From the NCBI RefSeq assembly GCF_021246445.1, contig NZ_JAJQXW010000001.1, positions 496,001-560,000 of the forward strand: DNA of 64,000 bases, written 5' to 3'. The number at the start of each line of letters is the position of its first letter. Positions within the stretch are counted from its first letter, which is position 1. A model generated the notes under the pieces. That model saw only the letters and a program-made list of their open reading frames with translations. It did no database searches and was not told the DNA's origin. Origin of the DNA: Rhabdothermincola salaria (lineage in GTDB: Bacteria > Actinomycetota > Acidimicrobiia > Acidimicrobiales > Acidimicrobilacustridaceae). This document shows, one piece after another, positions 25,839 through 36,226 of this stretch. Both the position numbers and the translations under genes were made by a program.

Positions 25839-26006
25839 TCAGCGACGCCCGGCGAGAGCCCGCTCGAGCTCGGTCTTCGACATCTTCGAGCGGCCGGGGA
25901 TCTTGCGGCGCTTGGCCTCGTCGTAGAGCTGGTCGTAGGTGGGGCCGTCGTCCTGAGAGCTTGGTGCCAAGGAGCTGGGGCGGGTGGCGATCTTGGTCAT
26001 GGGCAT
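25839..26006 (-). CDS. Small basic protein with Rho_N-like motif
   Basis: This 55-residue protein (ATG 26006) has a GGAGGAG ribosome site 10 bases upstream. Its C-terminal half, TYDQLYDEAKRRKIPGRSKM then SKTELERAL, looks like the short SAP/Rho-N-terminal type helix-extended-loop-helix in which a Y-x-x-A-K-x-x-x-I-x-G-R-S core precedes S-K-x-E-L. Such modules bind nucleic acid. The gene belongs to the cluster of small stress-type genes before the sigma module, and a GTCT-N15-GGGTAG promoter candidate precedes it on this strand. Confidence 0.72.
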   Translation of the reverse strand: MPMTKIATRPSSLAPSSQDDGPTYDQLYDEAKRRKIPGRSKMSKTELERALAGRR

Positions 26007-26051
26007 GGGGTGGGTTCTCCTCCGATGCGAGACGACGGGGTAGCCGTGCTC

Positions 26052-26076
26052 CTACCCACTGCGTCGCTGGGCAGAC
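26052..26076 (-). promoter_or_regulatory. Candidate SigB/SigF-type promoter
   Basis: Read on the minus strand this is GTCT, 15 bases, GGGTAG, close to the SigB-group consensus GTTT-N14-16-GGGTAT. It ends 45 bases before the start of the small basic protein at 26006. Confidence 0.4.
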
Positions 26077-26109
26077 GTGGTGTCGTGGCGAAGCGGTCGC
26101 GTGGCGGCG

Positions 26110-26373
26110 TCAGGACGCCACGTCCTCGCCCGGCTGGGGCACGACCGGCGAGGGCTCGGGTCGCGGATCGATGGGCGAGGGCTCCTCCGGAGGGACCACC
26201 GGGCCGGGTTCGGCCGGGCCCGGCGGGGAGGGGACCACCGGGTCCCCCGGAGTGGGCTCGGGGAGGATCGGCGACGGCTCGTGCCCGGGCAGGATGGGAC
26301 TGGGGTCGGTGGTGGTGGCCCGGGGGCGGCTGGGCGATCCCGCGGGGAGCGGCGCGTGCTGTGTGTGTCGCAT
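26110..26373 (-). CDS. Small proline-rich protein
   Basis: This 87-residue frame is about one third proline, with repeated PSPI and PEP units (DPSPILPGHEPSPILPEPTP). There is no signal peptide or hydrophobic helix, so the protein would be extended and cytoplasmic. Two GGGTAG hexamers lie just upstream of the ATG on this strand (26383-26388 and 26403-26408). Low complexity makes coding status uncertain, but third codon positions and placement among small stress genes support it. Confidence 0.5.
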   Translation of the reverse strand: MRHTQHAPLPAGSPSRPRATTTDPSPILPGHEPSPILPEPTPGDPVVPSPPGPAEPGPVVPPEEPSPIDPRPEPSPVVPQPGEDVAS

Positions 26374-26448
26374 GGCCGCGTCCTACCCGAGAGCGCCCAC
26401 CGCTACCCATGGGCGACCGCTCTCGGCCGGATGCTCGGCCGGATGGAG

Positions 26449-26474
26449 GTCTACGGACCAGCGTCCGGGGGTAG
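26449..26474 (+). promoter_or_regulatory. Candidate SigB/SigF-type promoter
   Basis: GTCT (26449-26452), 16 bases, GGGTAG (26469-26474), 68 bases before the ATG of the small acidic protein. It is the same arrangement as the candidate before the small basic protein. Confidence 0.4.
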
Positions 26475-26542
26475 ACGCCCCGTCGAGCCGGCCTGCGCGT
26501 CTGCGGCGCGCACCGGACGTCCCGCCGAACGAAGGAGCAGCG

Positions 26543-26743
26543 ATGCCCGACAACGCCGACACCACGCCCGAGACCCAGAGCGCCGACGAGGCCGACGCCG
26601 AGGCGACGCACAAGGCCGATCGCATGCCCACCCCCGAAGAGGAGCGGCTCGCCGAGAGCCAGGAGCTCGATCCCGAGGTGGCCGAGTCCTACAAGGAAGC
26701 GGCCGAGCGCGGTGCCAACGTCAAGGGCGAAGGCGAGATCTGA
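26543..26743 (+). CDS. Small acidic conserved actinobacterial protein
   Basis: This 66-residue, highly acidic protein has a strong GAAGGAG ribosome site. The C-terminal stretch DPEVAESYKEAAERGANVKG then EGEI, and the PTPEEERLAE core, match a small conserved protein of actinobacteria with no known function. It is predicted to be soluble and partly helical. Its position upstream of the STAS / anti-sigma / sigma genes and behind a GTCT-N16-GGGTAG sequence suggests it belongs to the stress regulon, which is inference. Confidence 0.75.
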   Translation: MPDNADTTPETQSADEADAEATHKADRMPTPEEERLAESQELDPEVAESYKEAAERGANVKGEGEI

Positions 26744-26825
26744 GTGGGCCGTCGCATGGTGGCAGACCGTCTCCACCCGGTGGGCGTCAGCGCCCCGACG
26801 CCGGGCTCGTCGGTAGGGTGGCACG

Positions 26826-27152
26826 GTGTCCGCTGATCTCGATCAACCGCTCAAGATCGTCGTCTCCTCCGAGGGTGACACCGTCGTGGTGTCGCTCACC
26901 GGGGAGCTCGACCCCCACACCGTGCCGATGCTGGCCGACGAGCTCGATGACGCCATCGACGGCGGCGCCACCTCGGTGGCCCTCGACCTGTCGGGGCTCA
27001 CGTTCATCGATTCGTCGGGCCTCCGGGTGGTGATCGCCACCCACCGGCGCCTCGAGGAGTCCGGTGGCCGCTTGGTGCTGCGAGCCCCGAGCGACACCGT
27101 TCGCCGCCTGCTGGAGCTCACGGGCCTGCTCGGCCACATCGACATCGTCTGA
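26826..27152 (+). CDS. STAS-domain anti-sigma factor antagonist
   Basis: This 108-residue single STAS domain belongs to the SpoIIAA/RsbV family. The phosphorylatable serine lies in LTFIDSSGLRVV, and the first strand VVSLTGELDPHT is typical. In the partner-switching scheme the unphosphorylated form binds the anti-sigma kinase and frees the sigma factor. It starts with GTG. A terminator-like hairpin separates it from the anti-sigma gene, so it may be transcribed partly on its own. Confidence 0.92.
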   Translation: MSADLDQPLKIVVSSEGDTVVVSLTGELDPHTVPMLADELDDAIDGGATSVALDLSGLTFIDSSGLRVVIATHRRLEESGGRLVLRAPSDTVRRLLELTGLLGHIDIV

Positions 27153-27166
27153 CGTACCGATCCGAT

Positions 27167-27204
27167 CAGCATCGCCCAGGGGTGTCCGCCCCCGGGCGAT
27201 GCTG
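27167..27204. terminator. Hairpin between STAS and anti-sigma genes
   Basis: An 11-bp perfect stem CAGCATCGCCC (27167-27177) / GGGCGATGCTG (27194-27204) encloses a GC-rich loop. It follows the STAS stop by 14 bases and could terminate or attenuate transcription into the anti-sigma gene. Confidence 0.6.
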
Positions 27205-27331
27205 CGTCCGGCACCGGCTCGCGTGCCCACCACCCGTTGCCGCATCCGGTGTCGCCCACCAACCCAACGACCAGCCCTGCGCCGGCCGGCTCCCGCCGCC
27301 GGTGACCGCCGCCGCCCGAGGAGCCCCCGCC

Positions 27332-27718
27332 ATGACCGACGCCGAGTCACGACCGGTCCGTCTCACGTTTCCCGCCGAGGCCCGCAACCTGCGGATCGCT
27401 CGTCTCACCGCGGCCGGTGTCGCCGGTGAGGCCGGCTTCTCGCTCGACGCGATCGAGGACCTGCGGGTGGCGGTCGACGAGCTGTGCGCCGTGCTCGTCG
27501 ACGGCGCCGGGCCCGACGCCGACGCCACCGTCACCTACCGGGTCGTCGGCGACCAGGTGGTCGTCGAGGGGGAGTGCCAGAACGGCGCGGCCGACGCCGA
27601 CCTGCACTCCGTCGCCCGTGAGCTGCTGAAGATGACGACCGACGACTACACCGTGGCCAAGGCCGGCGATCGCGTCTCGTTCCGCATGGTCAAGCAGCGC
27701 CACGCCACGTCGGTGTGA
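27332..27718 (+). CDS. UsfX/RsbW-type anti-sigma factor (degenerate HATPase)
   Basis: This 128-residue protein starts at the ATG at 27332. LDAIEDLRVAVDELCAVL and the following strands VTYRVVGDQVVVEGECQ match the mycobacterial UsfX/RsbW group that holds SigF-type sigma factors. As in that group, the classical Asn of the N box and the glycine boxes of GHKL kinases are not obvious, so kinase activity is uncertain although binding to sigma and STAS partners is expected. Its stop overlaps the sigma start (TGATG), which gives tight stoichiometric coupling. Confidence 0.85.
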   Translation: MTDAESRPVRLTFPAEARNLRIARLTAAGVAGEAGFSLDAIEDLRVAVDELCAVLVDGAGPDADATVTYRVVGDQVVVEGECQNGAADADLHSVARELLKMTTDDYTVAKAGDRVSFRMVKQRHATSV

Positions 27719-28494
27719 TGATGGCCGAGACCCAGGATCCGCCGATCGCCGAGTGGTTCGTCGAGTTCCGGCGCACTCGCGACCGCCGCCTGCGCAACAA
27801 GCTCGTCGAGCACCACATGCGTGTCGTCGAGTACTCCGTGCGCCGCTACTCGAACCGGGGGGTCCCCACCGAGGACCTGCGCCAGGTCGGGCTCATGGCG
27901 GTGGTCAACGCCGTCGACCGCTTCGACCCCGAGGTCGGGGTGGCCTTCTCCACCTTCGCCAGCCGCACCATCGAGGGCGAACTCAAGCGGTACTTCCGGG
28001 ACAAGACCTGGTCGGTGCGCCCGCCGCGCCGGGCCCAGGAGCTGCACCTCGACCTGCGGCGCACCGACGAGGAGCTCACCCACGCCCTCGGCCGGTCTCC
28101 CACCGTCGCCGAACTGGCCGACGCGCTCGACGTGAGCGAGGACCACGTCCTCGAAGCGCTCGAGGCGGGCACCGCCCACCAGGCGGCCAGCCTCGACCAG
28201 CCCGCACCGGGCGGAGACGACGAGGGGGCCACCCGTGGCGAGCGTCTGCTCGGCGAGGTCGACGGTGGCTTCGGTCGGGTCGACCGCGAGATGATCATCC
28301 GCGAGCTGGTGGCAGGGCTGCCCGAGCGGGAGCGCACGATCATCTTCCTGCGCTTCTTCGAGGGCAAGACCCAGCCCGAGATCGCCGAGATGGTCGGCGT
28401 GAGCCAGTCGTACCTCTCGCGCATCCTGCGGCGCACGCTGCTCGAGCTGAAGGATCGCCTGGGCGACCTCCCCCTCTACGACGAGGGGCTGTAG
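27718..28494 (+). CDS. SigB/SigF/SigG-family RNA polymerase sigma factor
   Basis: This 258-residue group-3 sigma factor has region 2 (SNRGVPTEDLRQVGLMAVV and the -10-binding FSTFASRTIEGELKRYFRD), region 3 (RSPTVAELADALDVSEDHV) and region 4 with the -35-binding helix-turn-helix (GKTQPEIAEMVGVSQSYLSR). The start may be the ATG at 27718 or at 27721, and the former overlaps the anti-sigma stop. The partners upstream make this a general-stress module. GGGTAG-type promoter candidates before nearby small genes fit its expected specificity. Confidence 0.95.
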   Translation: MMAETQDPPIAEWFVEFRRTRDRRLRNKLVEHHMRVVEYSVRRYSNRGVPTEDLRQVGLMAVVNAVDRFDPEVGVAFSTFASRTIEGELKRYFRDKTWSVRPPRRAQELHLDLRRTDEELTHALGRSPTVAELADALDVSEDHVLEALEAGTAHQAASLDQPAPGGDDEGATRGERLLGEVDGGFGRVDREMIIRELVAGLPERERTIIFLRFFEGKTQPEIAEMVGVSQSYLSRILRRTLLELKDRLGDLPLYDEGL

Positions 28495-28614
28495 GACCCC
28501 AGGGTCTCTCTGGCGGCCACGGGCGTGGCCGGGGGCGGTGGATGGGGGCGTTGGTGCGTTCGTTCGGCCTTCGGGGCGGGGCGTTCGGTGCCGCGGGTGG
28601 AACGTCGGGCGCGC

Positions 28615-28661
28615 CACTGGCCCGCACACCCAGCTCGTCGAGCGGGAAGTGCGGGCCAGTG
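28615..28661. terminator. Nested hairpin downstream of the sigma gene
   Basis: A 13-bp perfect stem CACTGGCCCGCAC / GTGCGGGCCAGTG encloses a 21-base loop that itself contains the palindrome GCTCGTCGAGC. It lies 120 bases after the sigma stop and could be a terminator or a protein-binding site. The rest of the ~280-bp stretch between 28495 and 28777 shows no convincing gene. Confidence 0.55.
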
Positions 28662-28777
28662 TGGTGGTGGCGGCAGGCGTGGTGTGGCGGTCATCAGTGA
28701 TGGACCGGCGGGGCCTCGGCCGATCGACCGGCGGCGGTCCAGCGGTGTCGAGCGGCGGCGGCTCGACGCGGTGCGGC

Positions 28778-28900
28778 TCAGGACTCCGGGAAGTCGGACG
28801 TGGGGTGGCCGACGATGCTGTCGGCGGCGAGGGAGAGCAGCAGCACGCCGAGGCCGGCGGCGAGGACGAGGCCGAGCACGGAGACGAAGATCATGGTCAT
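28778..28900 (-). CDS. Small single-pass membrane peptide
   Basis: This 40-residue frame (ATG 28900) has AAGGAG 9 bases upstream. Almost the whole N-terminal half is one hydrophobic helix (MIFVSVLGLVLAAGLGVLLL), followed by a short tail ending FPES. Upstream on this strand is GGGTAG (28939-28944), suggesting the same sigma group as its neighbours. Function unknown; the strong ribosome site is the main evidence that it is translated. Confidence 0.6.
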   Translation of the reverse strand: MTMIFVSVLGLVLAAGLGVLLLSLAADSIVGHPTSDFPES

Positions 28901-29031
28901 TCGGGGACGCTCCTTGAGATTCCTGGACAGCAGGTTCCCTACCCGCTCGCGTCGCCCATGTGCCGGTGTCACGGAATCGTCATGGACGGTCCGGCGCGGG
29001 GTGGCGCGGCGTCCGTTCCCGGCTGGGCCGG

Positions 29032-30891
29032 TCAGAGGCCGATGACGGCCACGCTGTCCGGGGGCAGGGCCACGCCGGGGCCCTCGAGAGCCACCGTCTC
29101 GTGGGAGGCCATGAGCAGGTCGGCGTCGGCTCCGGCGCCCGGGATGGGCAGGGTGGCCTGCTCGGCGCCGAGGTTGACGGCGACGGCGACGGCACCGCGG
29201 CGCAGCACCAGGGTGCCGTGAGCGTCGTCGACGGCGACGGTGACGCGGTCGAAGCGGCCGTCGAGCAGGTCCGGTCGGCCGGCGCGCAGCTGCAGGAGGC
29301 GGGCGTACCAGGCCCTCATCTCCGCGTGTCGGCCCGCATCACGCTCGGACCAGTCGAGCACGGCCTCGGTGAAGGTCGCCGGGGACTCGGGGTCGGCCAC
29401 CTCCTCGGGCGACCAGCCGAACTCGGCGAACTCCGCCATCCGTCCGTTGCGCACGGCCTCGGCCAGGGCGGGGTCGGCGTGGTGGTCGGCGAAGAACGGG
29501 AACGGCGCCGATGCCGCCCACTCCTGGCCTTGGAAGAGCATGGGCACGAACGGCGACGTGAACACGAGCGCACCGGCGATCTTGAGGCGATCGGTCGAGA
29601 GCAGGTGGCCGAGCCGTTCGCCCCGGGCCCGGTTGCCGATCTGATCGTGGTTCTGGGCGTAGCCGACGAAGGACGCCCCGCTCAGGCCCTCGGGGGCCCG
29701 CCCGTGGTAGCGGTCGCGGTGCTCGCTGTACTGGCCTCGGTAGACGTAGGCGTGGCGTAGCGACTCGGCCAGCGGCGTGAGGCCCACGTAGTCGGCGTAG
29801 TAGCTGTCGTGCTCACCGGTGAGGGCGGTGTGCACGGCGTGGTGGAAGTCGTCGTTCCAGTGGGCGTCGATGCCGTAGCCGCCCGCGCTGCGGGGTTCGA
29901 GCAGGCGCGGGTCGTTGCGGTCGCTCTCGGCGACGAGCACCAGGCGGCGGCCGAGCTGGTCGGAGAGCTCGTCGACCTCGGTCGCGAGCTGTTCGAGGAT
30001 GTGCACGGCGCTGGTGTCGATGAGGGCGTGCACGGCATCGAGGCGCAGGCCGTCGATGTGGTAGTCGCGCAGCCACATCAGGGCGTTGTCGACGAGGAAG
30101 CGTCGCACCTCGTGGCTGCCGGGGCCCGACAGGTTGACGGCGTCGCCCCACGGGGTGGTGAAGAAGTCGGTGAAGTAGGGCCCGAAGACGCCGAGGTAGT
30201 TCCCCTCGGGCCCGAGGTGGTTGTAGACGACGTCGAGGAGGACGGCGAGGCCGCGCTGGTGGCAGGCGTCGACGAGGGTCTTCAGGTCGTCGGGGTCGCC
30301 GTAGGTGGGGTGGGGGGCGTAGAGGTCGACCCCGTCGTAGCCCCATCCCCAGCGCCCGGCGAAGGCGGCCACCGGCATGAGCTCGACGTGGGTGACGCCG
30401 AGCTCGACGAGCGCGTCGAGGTGCTCGATGGCCGTGCGGAAGGTGCCGCCGTGGTAGTCGTCGCCGGTGGCGGCGGCCACGGTGCGGGGGTCGCCGGTGA
30501 AGGTCCCGATGTGGAGCTCGTAGACGACGGCTCCGGCGAGCGGGCCGGCGTCCCAGCCGTCGTCGTGCCAGGTGAAGGCCTCGTGGTCGAGCACCCGGGA
30601 CGGCCCGTGCACGCCGTGGGGCTGCCACGGGGAGCGGGGGTCGGGACGGGCGTCGCCGCCGTCGACGCGGAACAGGTAGTCGGTGCCGGGGCCGGCGTCG
30701 TCGACGGTGAGGCTCCACCAGCCGCCGTCGTCCGACGTCATGGGCAGCCGGCGGCTGGCTCCGTCGCTGCCGCCCGTGGTGCCGGTGGAGTCGGTGCCCT
30801 GGGGGGCCGCGGTGGGCTCGGTGGTGCGGGTGGGCAGCTCGAGCTCCACCTGCTCGGCGGCCGGCGCCCACACCCGGAACTCATGCGCCAT
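29032..30891 (-). CDS. treZ: Malto-oligosyltrehalose trehalohydrolase
   Basis: This 619-residue GH13 enzyme starts at MAHEFRVWAP (ATG 30891). The N-terminal beta-sandwich is followed by the catalytic barrel with DVVYNHLGPEGNYL, the nucleophile region GLRLDAVHALID, the acid/base region LVAESDRNDPRL and AQNHDQIGNR, all typical of TreZ. TreZ releases trehalose from maltooligosyl-trehalose made by TreY. A Ser/Thr/Gly-rich insertion at about residues 25-50 is unusual. TreY is not in the window, while GlgX lies just upstream on the same strand. Confidence 0.94.
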   Translation of the reverse strand: MAHEFRVWAPAAEQVELELPTRTTEPTAAPQGTDSTGTTGGSDGASRRLPMTSDDGGWWSLTVDDAGPGTDYLFRVDGGDARPDPRSPWQPHGVHGPSRVLDHEAFTWHDDGWDAGPLAGAVVYELHIGTFTGDPRTVAAATGDDYHGGTFRTAIEHLDALVELGVTHVELMPVAAFAGRWGWGYDGVDLYAPHPTYGDPDDLKTLVDACHQRGLAVLLDVVYNHLGPEGNYLGVFGPYFTDFFTTPWGDAVNLSGPGSHEVRRFLVDNALMWLRDYHIDGLRLDAVHALIDTSAVHILEQLATEVDELSDQLGRRLVLVAESDRNDPRLLEPRSAGGYGIDAHWNDDFHHAVHTALTGEHDSYYADYVGLTPLAESLRHAYVYRGQYSEHRDRYHGRAPEGLSGASFVGYAQNHDQIGNRARGERLGHLLSTDRLKIAGALVFTSPFVPMLFQGQEWAASAPFPFFADHHADPALAEAVRNGRMAEFAEFGWSPEEVADPESPATFTEAVLDWSERDAGRHAEMRAWYARLLQLRAGRPDLLDGRFDRVTVAVDDAHGTLVLRRGAVAVAVNLGAEQATLPIPGAGADADLLMASHETVALEGPGVALPPDSVAVIGL

Positions 30892-30973
30892 CGTCGACCC
30901 GATCGTCCTGCGTGTGCGCCTGGCGCTCCGCCGCCCTCTTGCCTGGGTGCGCCCCACCCTCCCAGGCCTTCTT

Positions 30974-31011
30974 GCATGAGATCGACGTCGTGGAGCACGT
31001 CGATCTCATGC
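30974..31011. repeat. Dispersed hairpin family A, copy 3
   Basis: A perfect 15-bp stem GCATGAGATCGACGT / ACGTCGATCTCATGC closes an 8-base loop (CGTGGAGC). The left flank is CTTCTT as in the other copies. The base GCATG/CATGC is conserved while the upper stem has changed on both arms. It lies 28 bp after the 3' end of the DUF5709-like gene. Confidence 0.85.
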
Positions 31012-31038
31012 GAGTTCGTTGGCGGGAGGCGGGTGACG

Positions 31039-31461
31039 TCATGGGGTGGTGTAGCCGTCGCCGTCGGGGCCATCGGGGTCGAGGCCGCTGCGTCGGCGGG
31101 CCTCGTCGGGATCGACGACGTGGACGGCAGCCTCCTCGGCGCTCGTCGGGCCGTCGGCCGCGGGGTCGAGGTCACCGACCATCGCCGCTTCCTCGTCGGC
31201 GCCGAGCGGATCGTCGGAGGGCTCGTAGAGGCCGCGGGCCACGTGCTCGTCGGGGGTGAGCCGGTCGGGGTTCTCGCGTGCCGCCCGGCCGGCGACGGAG
31301 TCGGCGGTCTCGGTGCCGCCCGCGCCGTAGGCCTCGGCCCCCCACTGGGTGTCGGGTGGCATGTCGTCGAGAGAGGCGCCGGTGGAGGCCTGCCCGGTGT
31401 CGCCCTCGACGTCCTCGTCGAAGGCGTCGAACTGCTCGGCTTGGTCTTGCTCGTCTGCCAT
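31039..31461 (-). CDS. Acidic DUF5709-like protein
   Basis: This 140-residue, strongly acidic protein has no membrane segment. LDDMPPDTQWGAEAYGAGGT and the GRAARENPDRLTPDE stretch resemble the DUF5709 family of actinobacteria, in which a D-E-G-Y/A-Y core is followed by a GTTA-type and an E-x-P-D motif. The family has no known function and is often near stress genes. The chosen start is the ATG at 31461; hairpin elements of family A flank the gene on both sides. Confidence 0.75.
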   Translation of the reverse strand: MADEQDQAEQFDAFDEDVEGDTGQASTGASLDDMPPDTQWGAEAYGAGGTETADSVAGRAARENPDRLTPDEHVARGLYEPSDDPLGADEEAAMVGDLDPAADGPTSAEEAAVHVVDPDEARRRSGLDPDGPDGDGYTTP

Positions 31462-31542
31462 GGGGACCATCTTCCCGCGATCGCGTCGGCCCCGAACCAC
31501 GGCCCGAACCACGGCCCTGGGTCCCAGCCCGAAACCTCCCCC

Positions 31543-31590
31543 TTCTTGCATGACATCGGCGCACTCCACCACGCCGATTCCATGCGAGAA
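31543..31590. repeat. Dispersed hairpin family A, copy 4
   Basis: The basal stem TTCTTGCATG / CATGCGAGAA includes one G-T pair. After two mismatches the upper stem ATCGGCG / CGCCGAT closes a 10-base loop. It lies in the 179-bp gap between glgX and the DUF5709-like gene, about 50 bp after the 3' end of glgX. Confidence 0.82.
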
Positions 31591-31640
31591 GCGGGATGGG
31601 GGCGCGGGTCGGCGGGAGAGGTGCGGGCGCGTTCTGGGGG

Positions 31641-33884
<2,244 letters not shown>

Positions 33885-34280
33885 GGCTCCCTTCTAGCCG
33901 AGCTCCGGGCGTATGCGGTCGGCCGACCCCGACTCTTCACATGGCGATGGCGTCGGTCGCCCGTTGTTCGGGCGGGGCGTCGATCCGTTCACCGGTGCCA
34001 TCGGCGGTCCGCTCGGGCGTGCGTGGGATCGCCGTGGCGAGGGCGGCCACCGGTTCTAGCGAGCGCTGCGGGGGGAAGGTTCCCAGTCGACCCGTGGCAG
34101 CAGCCACCAACCGGGCCGACAGGTGTGCCAGCATCGCCGGCACCGACGTCCGCCGAGAGATGCCCTGGAGATGCCCGACGTGATGTCCGCCCCCCGAGAC
34201 CCAGGCATTCGCAGCCGGCGGGGAACGAATGCTCGGGGCGGCTGTCGCGGCGTCGGACCTCCGATCCGGGGGACCCGGCG
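33885..34280. other. 396-bp divergent intergenic region
   Basis: This lies between the divergent glgX (-) and HATPase (+) genes. A 68-codon minus-strand frame (33937-34143) has about 79% G/C at third positions, below the neighbours, and no clear ribosome site. I do not call it a gene. No repeat of the A or B families is present. Confidence 0.5.
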
Positions 34281-34697
34281 ATGAGCACCCAGCGGGCCAC
34301 GGCGACGTTCGCAGCCGATCTCGAGAGCGCGGCGGCCGCTCGCCACTTCGCCGAGGACCGCCTGCGGGAATGGGGCGCCGAGGAGCTCGTCGAGTCGACC
34401 CGGCTCCTGGTCAGCGAGCTCATGGTCAACGCGGTGCTCCACACCGGCACTCCGGCCAGGCTCACGCTGGAGCTCGACGTGGGTTGTCTGCGCGCCGAGG
34501 TGGTCGATGGCGGCGAGGGGGATGTGGCTCGCCGGCCCTACGAGCCCGATGCCCCGACCGGCCGCGGCCTGATGATCGTCGATGCCCTCGCCACCCGGTG
34601 GGGTGTCGACGAGTTCGACGCGGGCAAGGTCGTGTGGTTCGAGCTGGACCGTCAGCTCACCAGCCCCTCGGTGCGGGGCAGGTCCGCCTCCGGCTGA
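34281..34697 (+). CDS. GHKL ATPase-domain protein, RsbW/anti-sigma type
   Basis: This 138-residue single HATPase domain starts at the ATG at 34281. The N box is intact (SELMVNAVLHTG), as are the G1 (VDGGEGD) and G2 (GRGLMIVDAL) boxes, so unlike the protein at 27332 this one should bind ATP. Such stand-alone domains act as anti-sigma kinases or phosphorelay partners of STAS proteins and are common in actinobacteria. No STAS or sigma gene is adjacent; it may cross-talk with the sigma module 7 kb away, which is inference. Confidence 0.87.
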   Translation: MSTQRATATFAADLESAAAARHFAEDRLREWGAEELVESTRLLVSELMVNAVLHTGTPARLTLELDVGCLRAEVVDGGEGDVARRPYEPDAPTGRGLMIVDALATRWGVDEFDAGKVVWFELDRQLTSPSVRGRSASG

Positions 34698-34856
34698 GGT
34701 CCCGCCCGCGGCTCTCTGGCTGACGCCCCGCTCTCCGGTCGTGGCTCCGCCCCGGACCCGCCAGCGGAGGCCCCGCGTTCCGACTGGTCCGACGCCCCCG
34801 TTCCGGTTGATCCGACCGGGCACCTCCCCGCCTTCGGCGGATGCGGCCGCGGTGGT

Positions 34857-36203
34857 TCAGCTGACGGTGCGGAGGGTAGCGATGGGCGCCTGGTCGTCGG
34901 CCGGTGGGGCCCCGGCGCCGAGGAGCATCAGCTCGGTGGGGTCCACCGGGTTGAGGTCGCCGGTGCGCACGGCCGGTTGGGCGTGGGTGAGCAGCGTGCG
35001 CAACATGGCCATGGCGAAGGCCTCGGTGTCGAGGTCGGGGTCGAGCTGGCCGGCCTGCTGGGCGGCGCCGACGAGGGCGACGATGCGGGGGATGGGGCCC
35101 CACGTGACGGCCCCGGGCGCGTAGCTCTCGCTCATGCCCGCGAACACGAGGATGGCGCTCTGGGTGAGCGGCTGGGAGCGCTCCATGAGCGCGGTGGCCA
35201 GGGCGATCATGGTCCGCAGCTCGGTGATGGGATCGAGTCCGTCGGGGATGGAGGTGAACGACTCGTCGGCCAGCATCAGGAACACCCCGATGCCGAGGGC
35301 GTGCTTGGAGCCGAACAGGCGGTGGATCTCACCGGCGGAGATGCCGGCAGCGGTGGCCACCTCTTCGATGCTGAGCTCCTGCCATGGCCGTTCGGTGAGC
35401 AGCCCTCGGGCGGTCGCGGCGATGTCGAAGGGGGTGACGACGCGGTCGTGGGTGTGGGCGAACGCCGTCATCTGGCTCTGGGGGGTGGTGCGGCCATGGC
35501 GGACGCGCTCGCCGTCGGAGGGGAAGCGGGTCATGAGGCCCGCCACGACCGGCAGGTCGGCGCCGTCGTCCTGCATGCGGGTGAGCGTGATGAGCATGGC
35601 GAACGCCGCCCAGGAGTACAGCTCGACGGGAGCACCCTCGGGGTCGATGAGGTGGCGAGCCGCGAAGGCGTCCATGAAGGTGGAGTAGAGGGCGGCGAGG
35701 TTGTCCATGGTCACCGGGGGACGGGCCTCCCGGCCCCAGCGGGTGAGCATCAGCTCCGACGCGGCGACCGCTCGCTTCTCGGTGATGCGGTATTGGCGGC
35801 GGAGCTTCTCGGCCACCACCGGGTCGTCGAGCTTGGCCAGCATGCCCAGGCGCACCCGGAGGGCGGGGTCGTCGACCACGGTGCGCAGCTGCATCTGGCA
35901 GGCCTGCTCGAACTGGGCGTGGAGGTCGCCGTCGCCCAGGGCCATCTGGTTCATGAGGTCGACGACGGCGGGGTCGTAGCCGTCGGCGGTTGGGTCGGTG
36001 ATGTGGTCGACCAGCTCGTCGAGGTACTCCTGGGTGGTGCTCCAGTAGGCGTAGAAGGTGGCCCGGGTGATGCCGGCCGCCTTGGCCAGCCGGGAGACGT
36101 TGAGCCCGCCGAAGAGCTCGGCGGGCGGAGTGTCGATCCACAGGTCGAGGCCGGCCTGGAGGACCTTCTCACGTGTGGTGGGGGGGGAGGACGGGTTCGG
36201 CAC
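34857..36203 (-). CDS. Tandem TetR-family regulator with two HTH modules
   Basis: This protein is about 448 residues long, with two complete TetR modules in one chain. The first HTH is TREKVLQAGLDLWI to LAKAAGITRATFYAYW; the second is DIAATARGLLTERPW to VATAAGISAGEIHRLFGS. A single chain may thus mimic a TetR dimer. I use the GTG at 36203; an in-frame start at 36236 would lie inside the -10 and operator region. A 9-bp inverted repeat at 36227-36248 lies just upstream and is probably its own operator. The ligand is unknown; many relatives control lipid or acyl-CoA genes. Confidence 0.85.
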   Translation of the reverse strand: MPNPSSPPTTREKVLQAGLDLWIDTPPAELFGGLNVSRLAKAAGITRATFYAYWSTTQEYLDELVDHITDPTADGYDPAVVDLMNQMALGDGDLHAQFEQACQMQLRTVVDDPALRVRLGMLAKLDDPVVAEKLRRQYRITEKRAVAASELMLTRWGREARPPVTMDNLAALYSTFMDAFAARHLIDPEGAPVELYSWAAFAMLITLTRMQDDGADLPVVAGLMTRFPSDGERVRHGRTTPQSQMTAFAHTHDRVVTPFDIAATARGLLTERPWQELSIEEVATAAGISAGEIHRLFGSKHALGIGVFLMLADESFTSIPDGLDPITELRTMIALATALMERSQPLTQSAILVFAGMSESYAPGAVTWGPIPRIVALVGAAQQAGQLDPDLDTEAFAMAMLRTLLTHAQPAVRTGDLNPVDPTELMLLGAGAPPADDQAPIATLRTVS

Positions 36204-36226
36204 GGCCCCGACTATACAGGACTGTT

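Noticed and set aside
33937-34143. A 68-codon minus-strand frame between glgX and the HATPase gene.
   Set aside because: Third-position GC is lower than in neighbours, there is no clear ribosome site and no recognisable motif.
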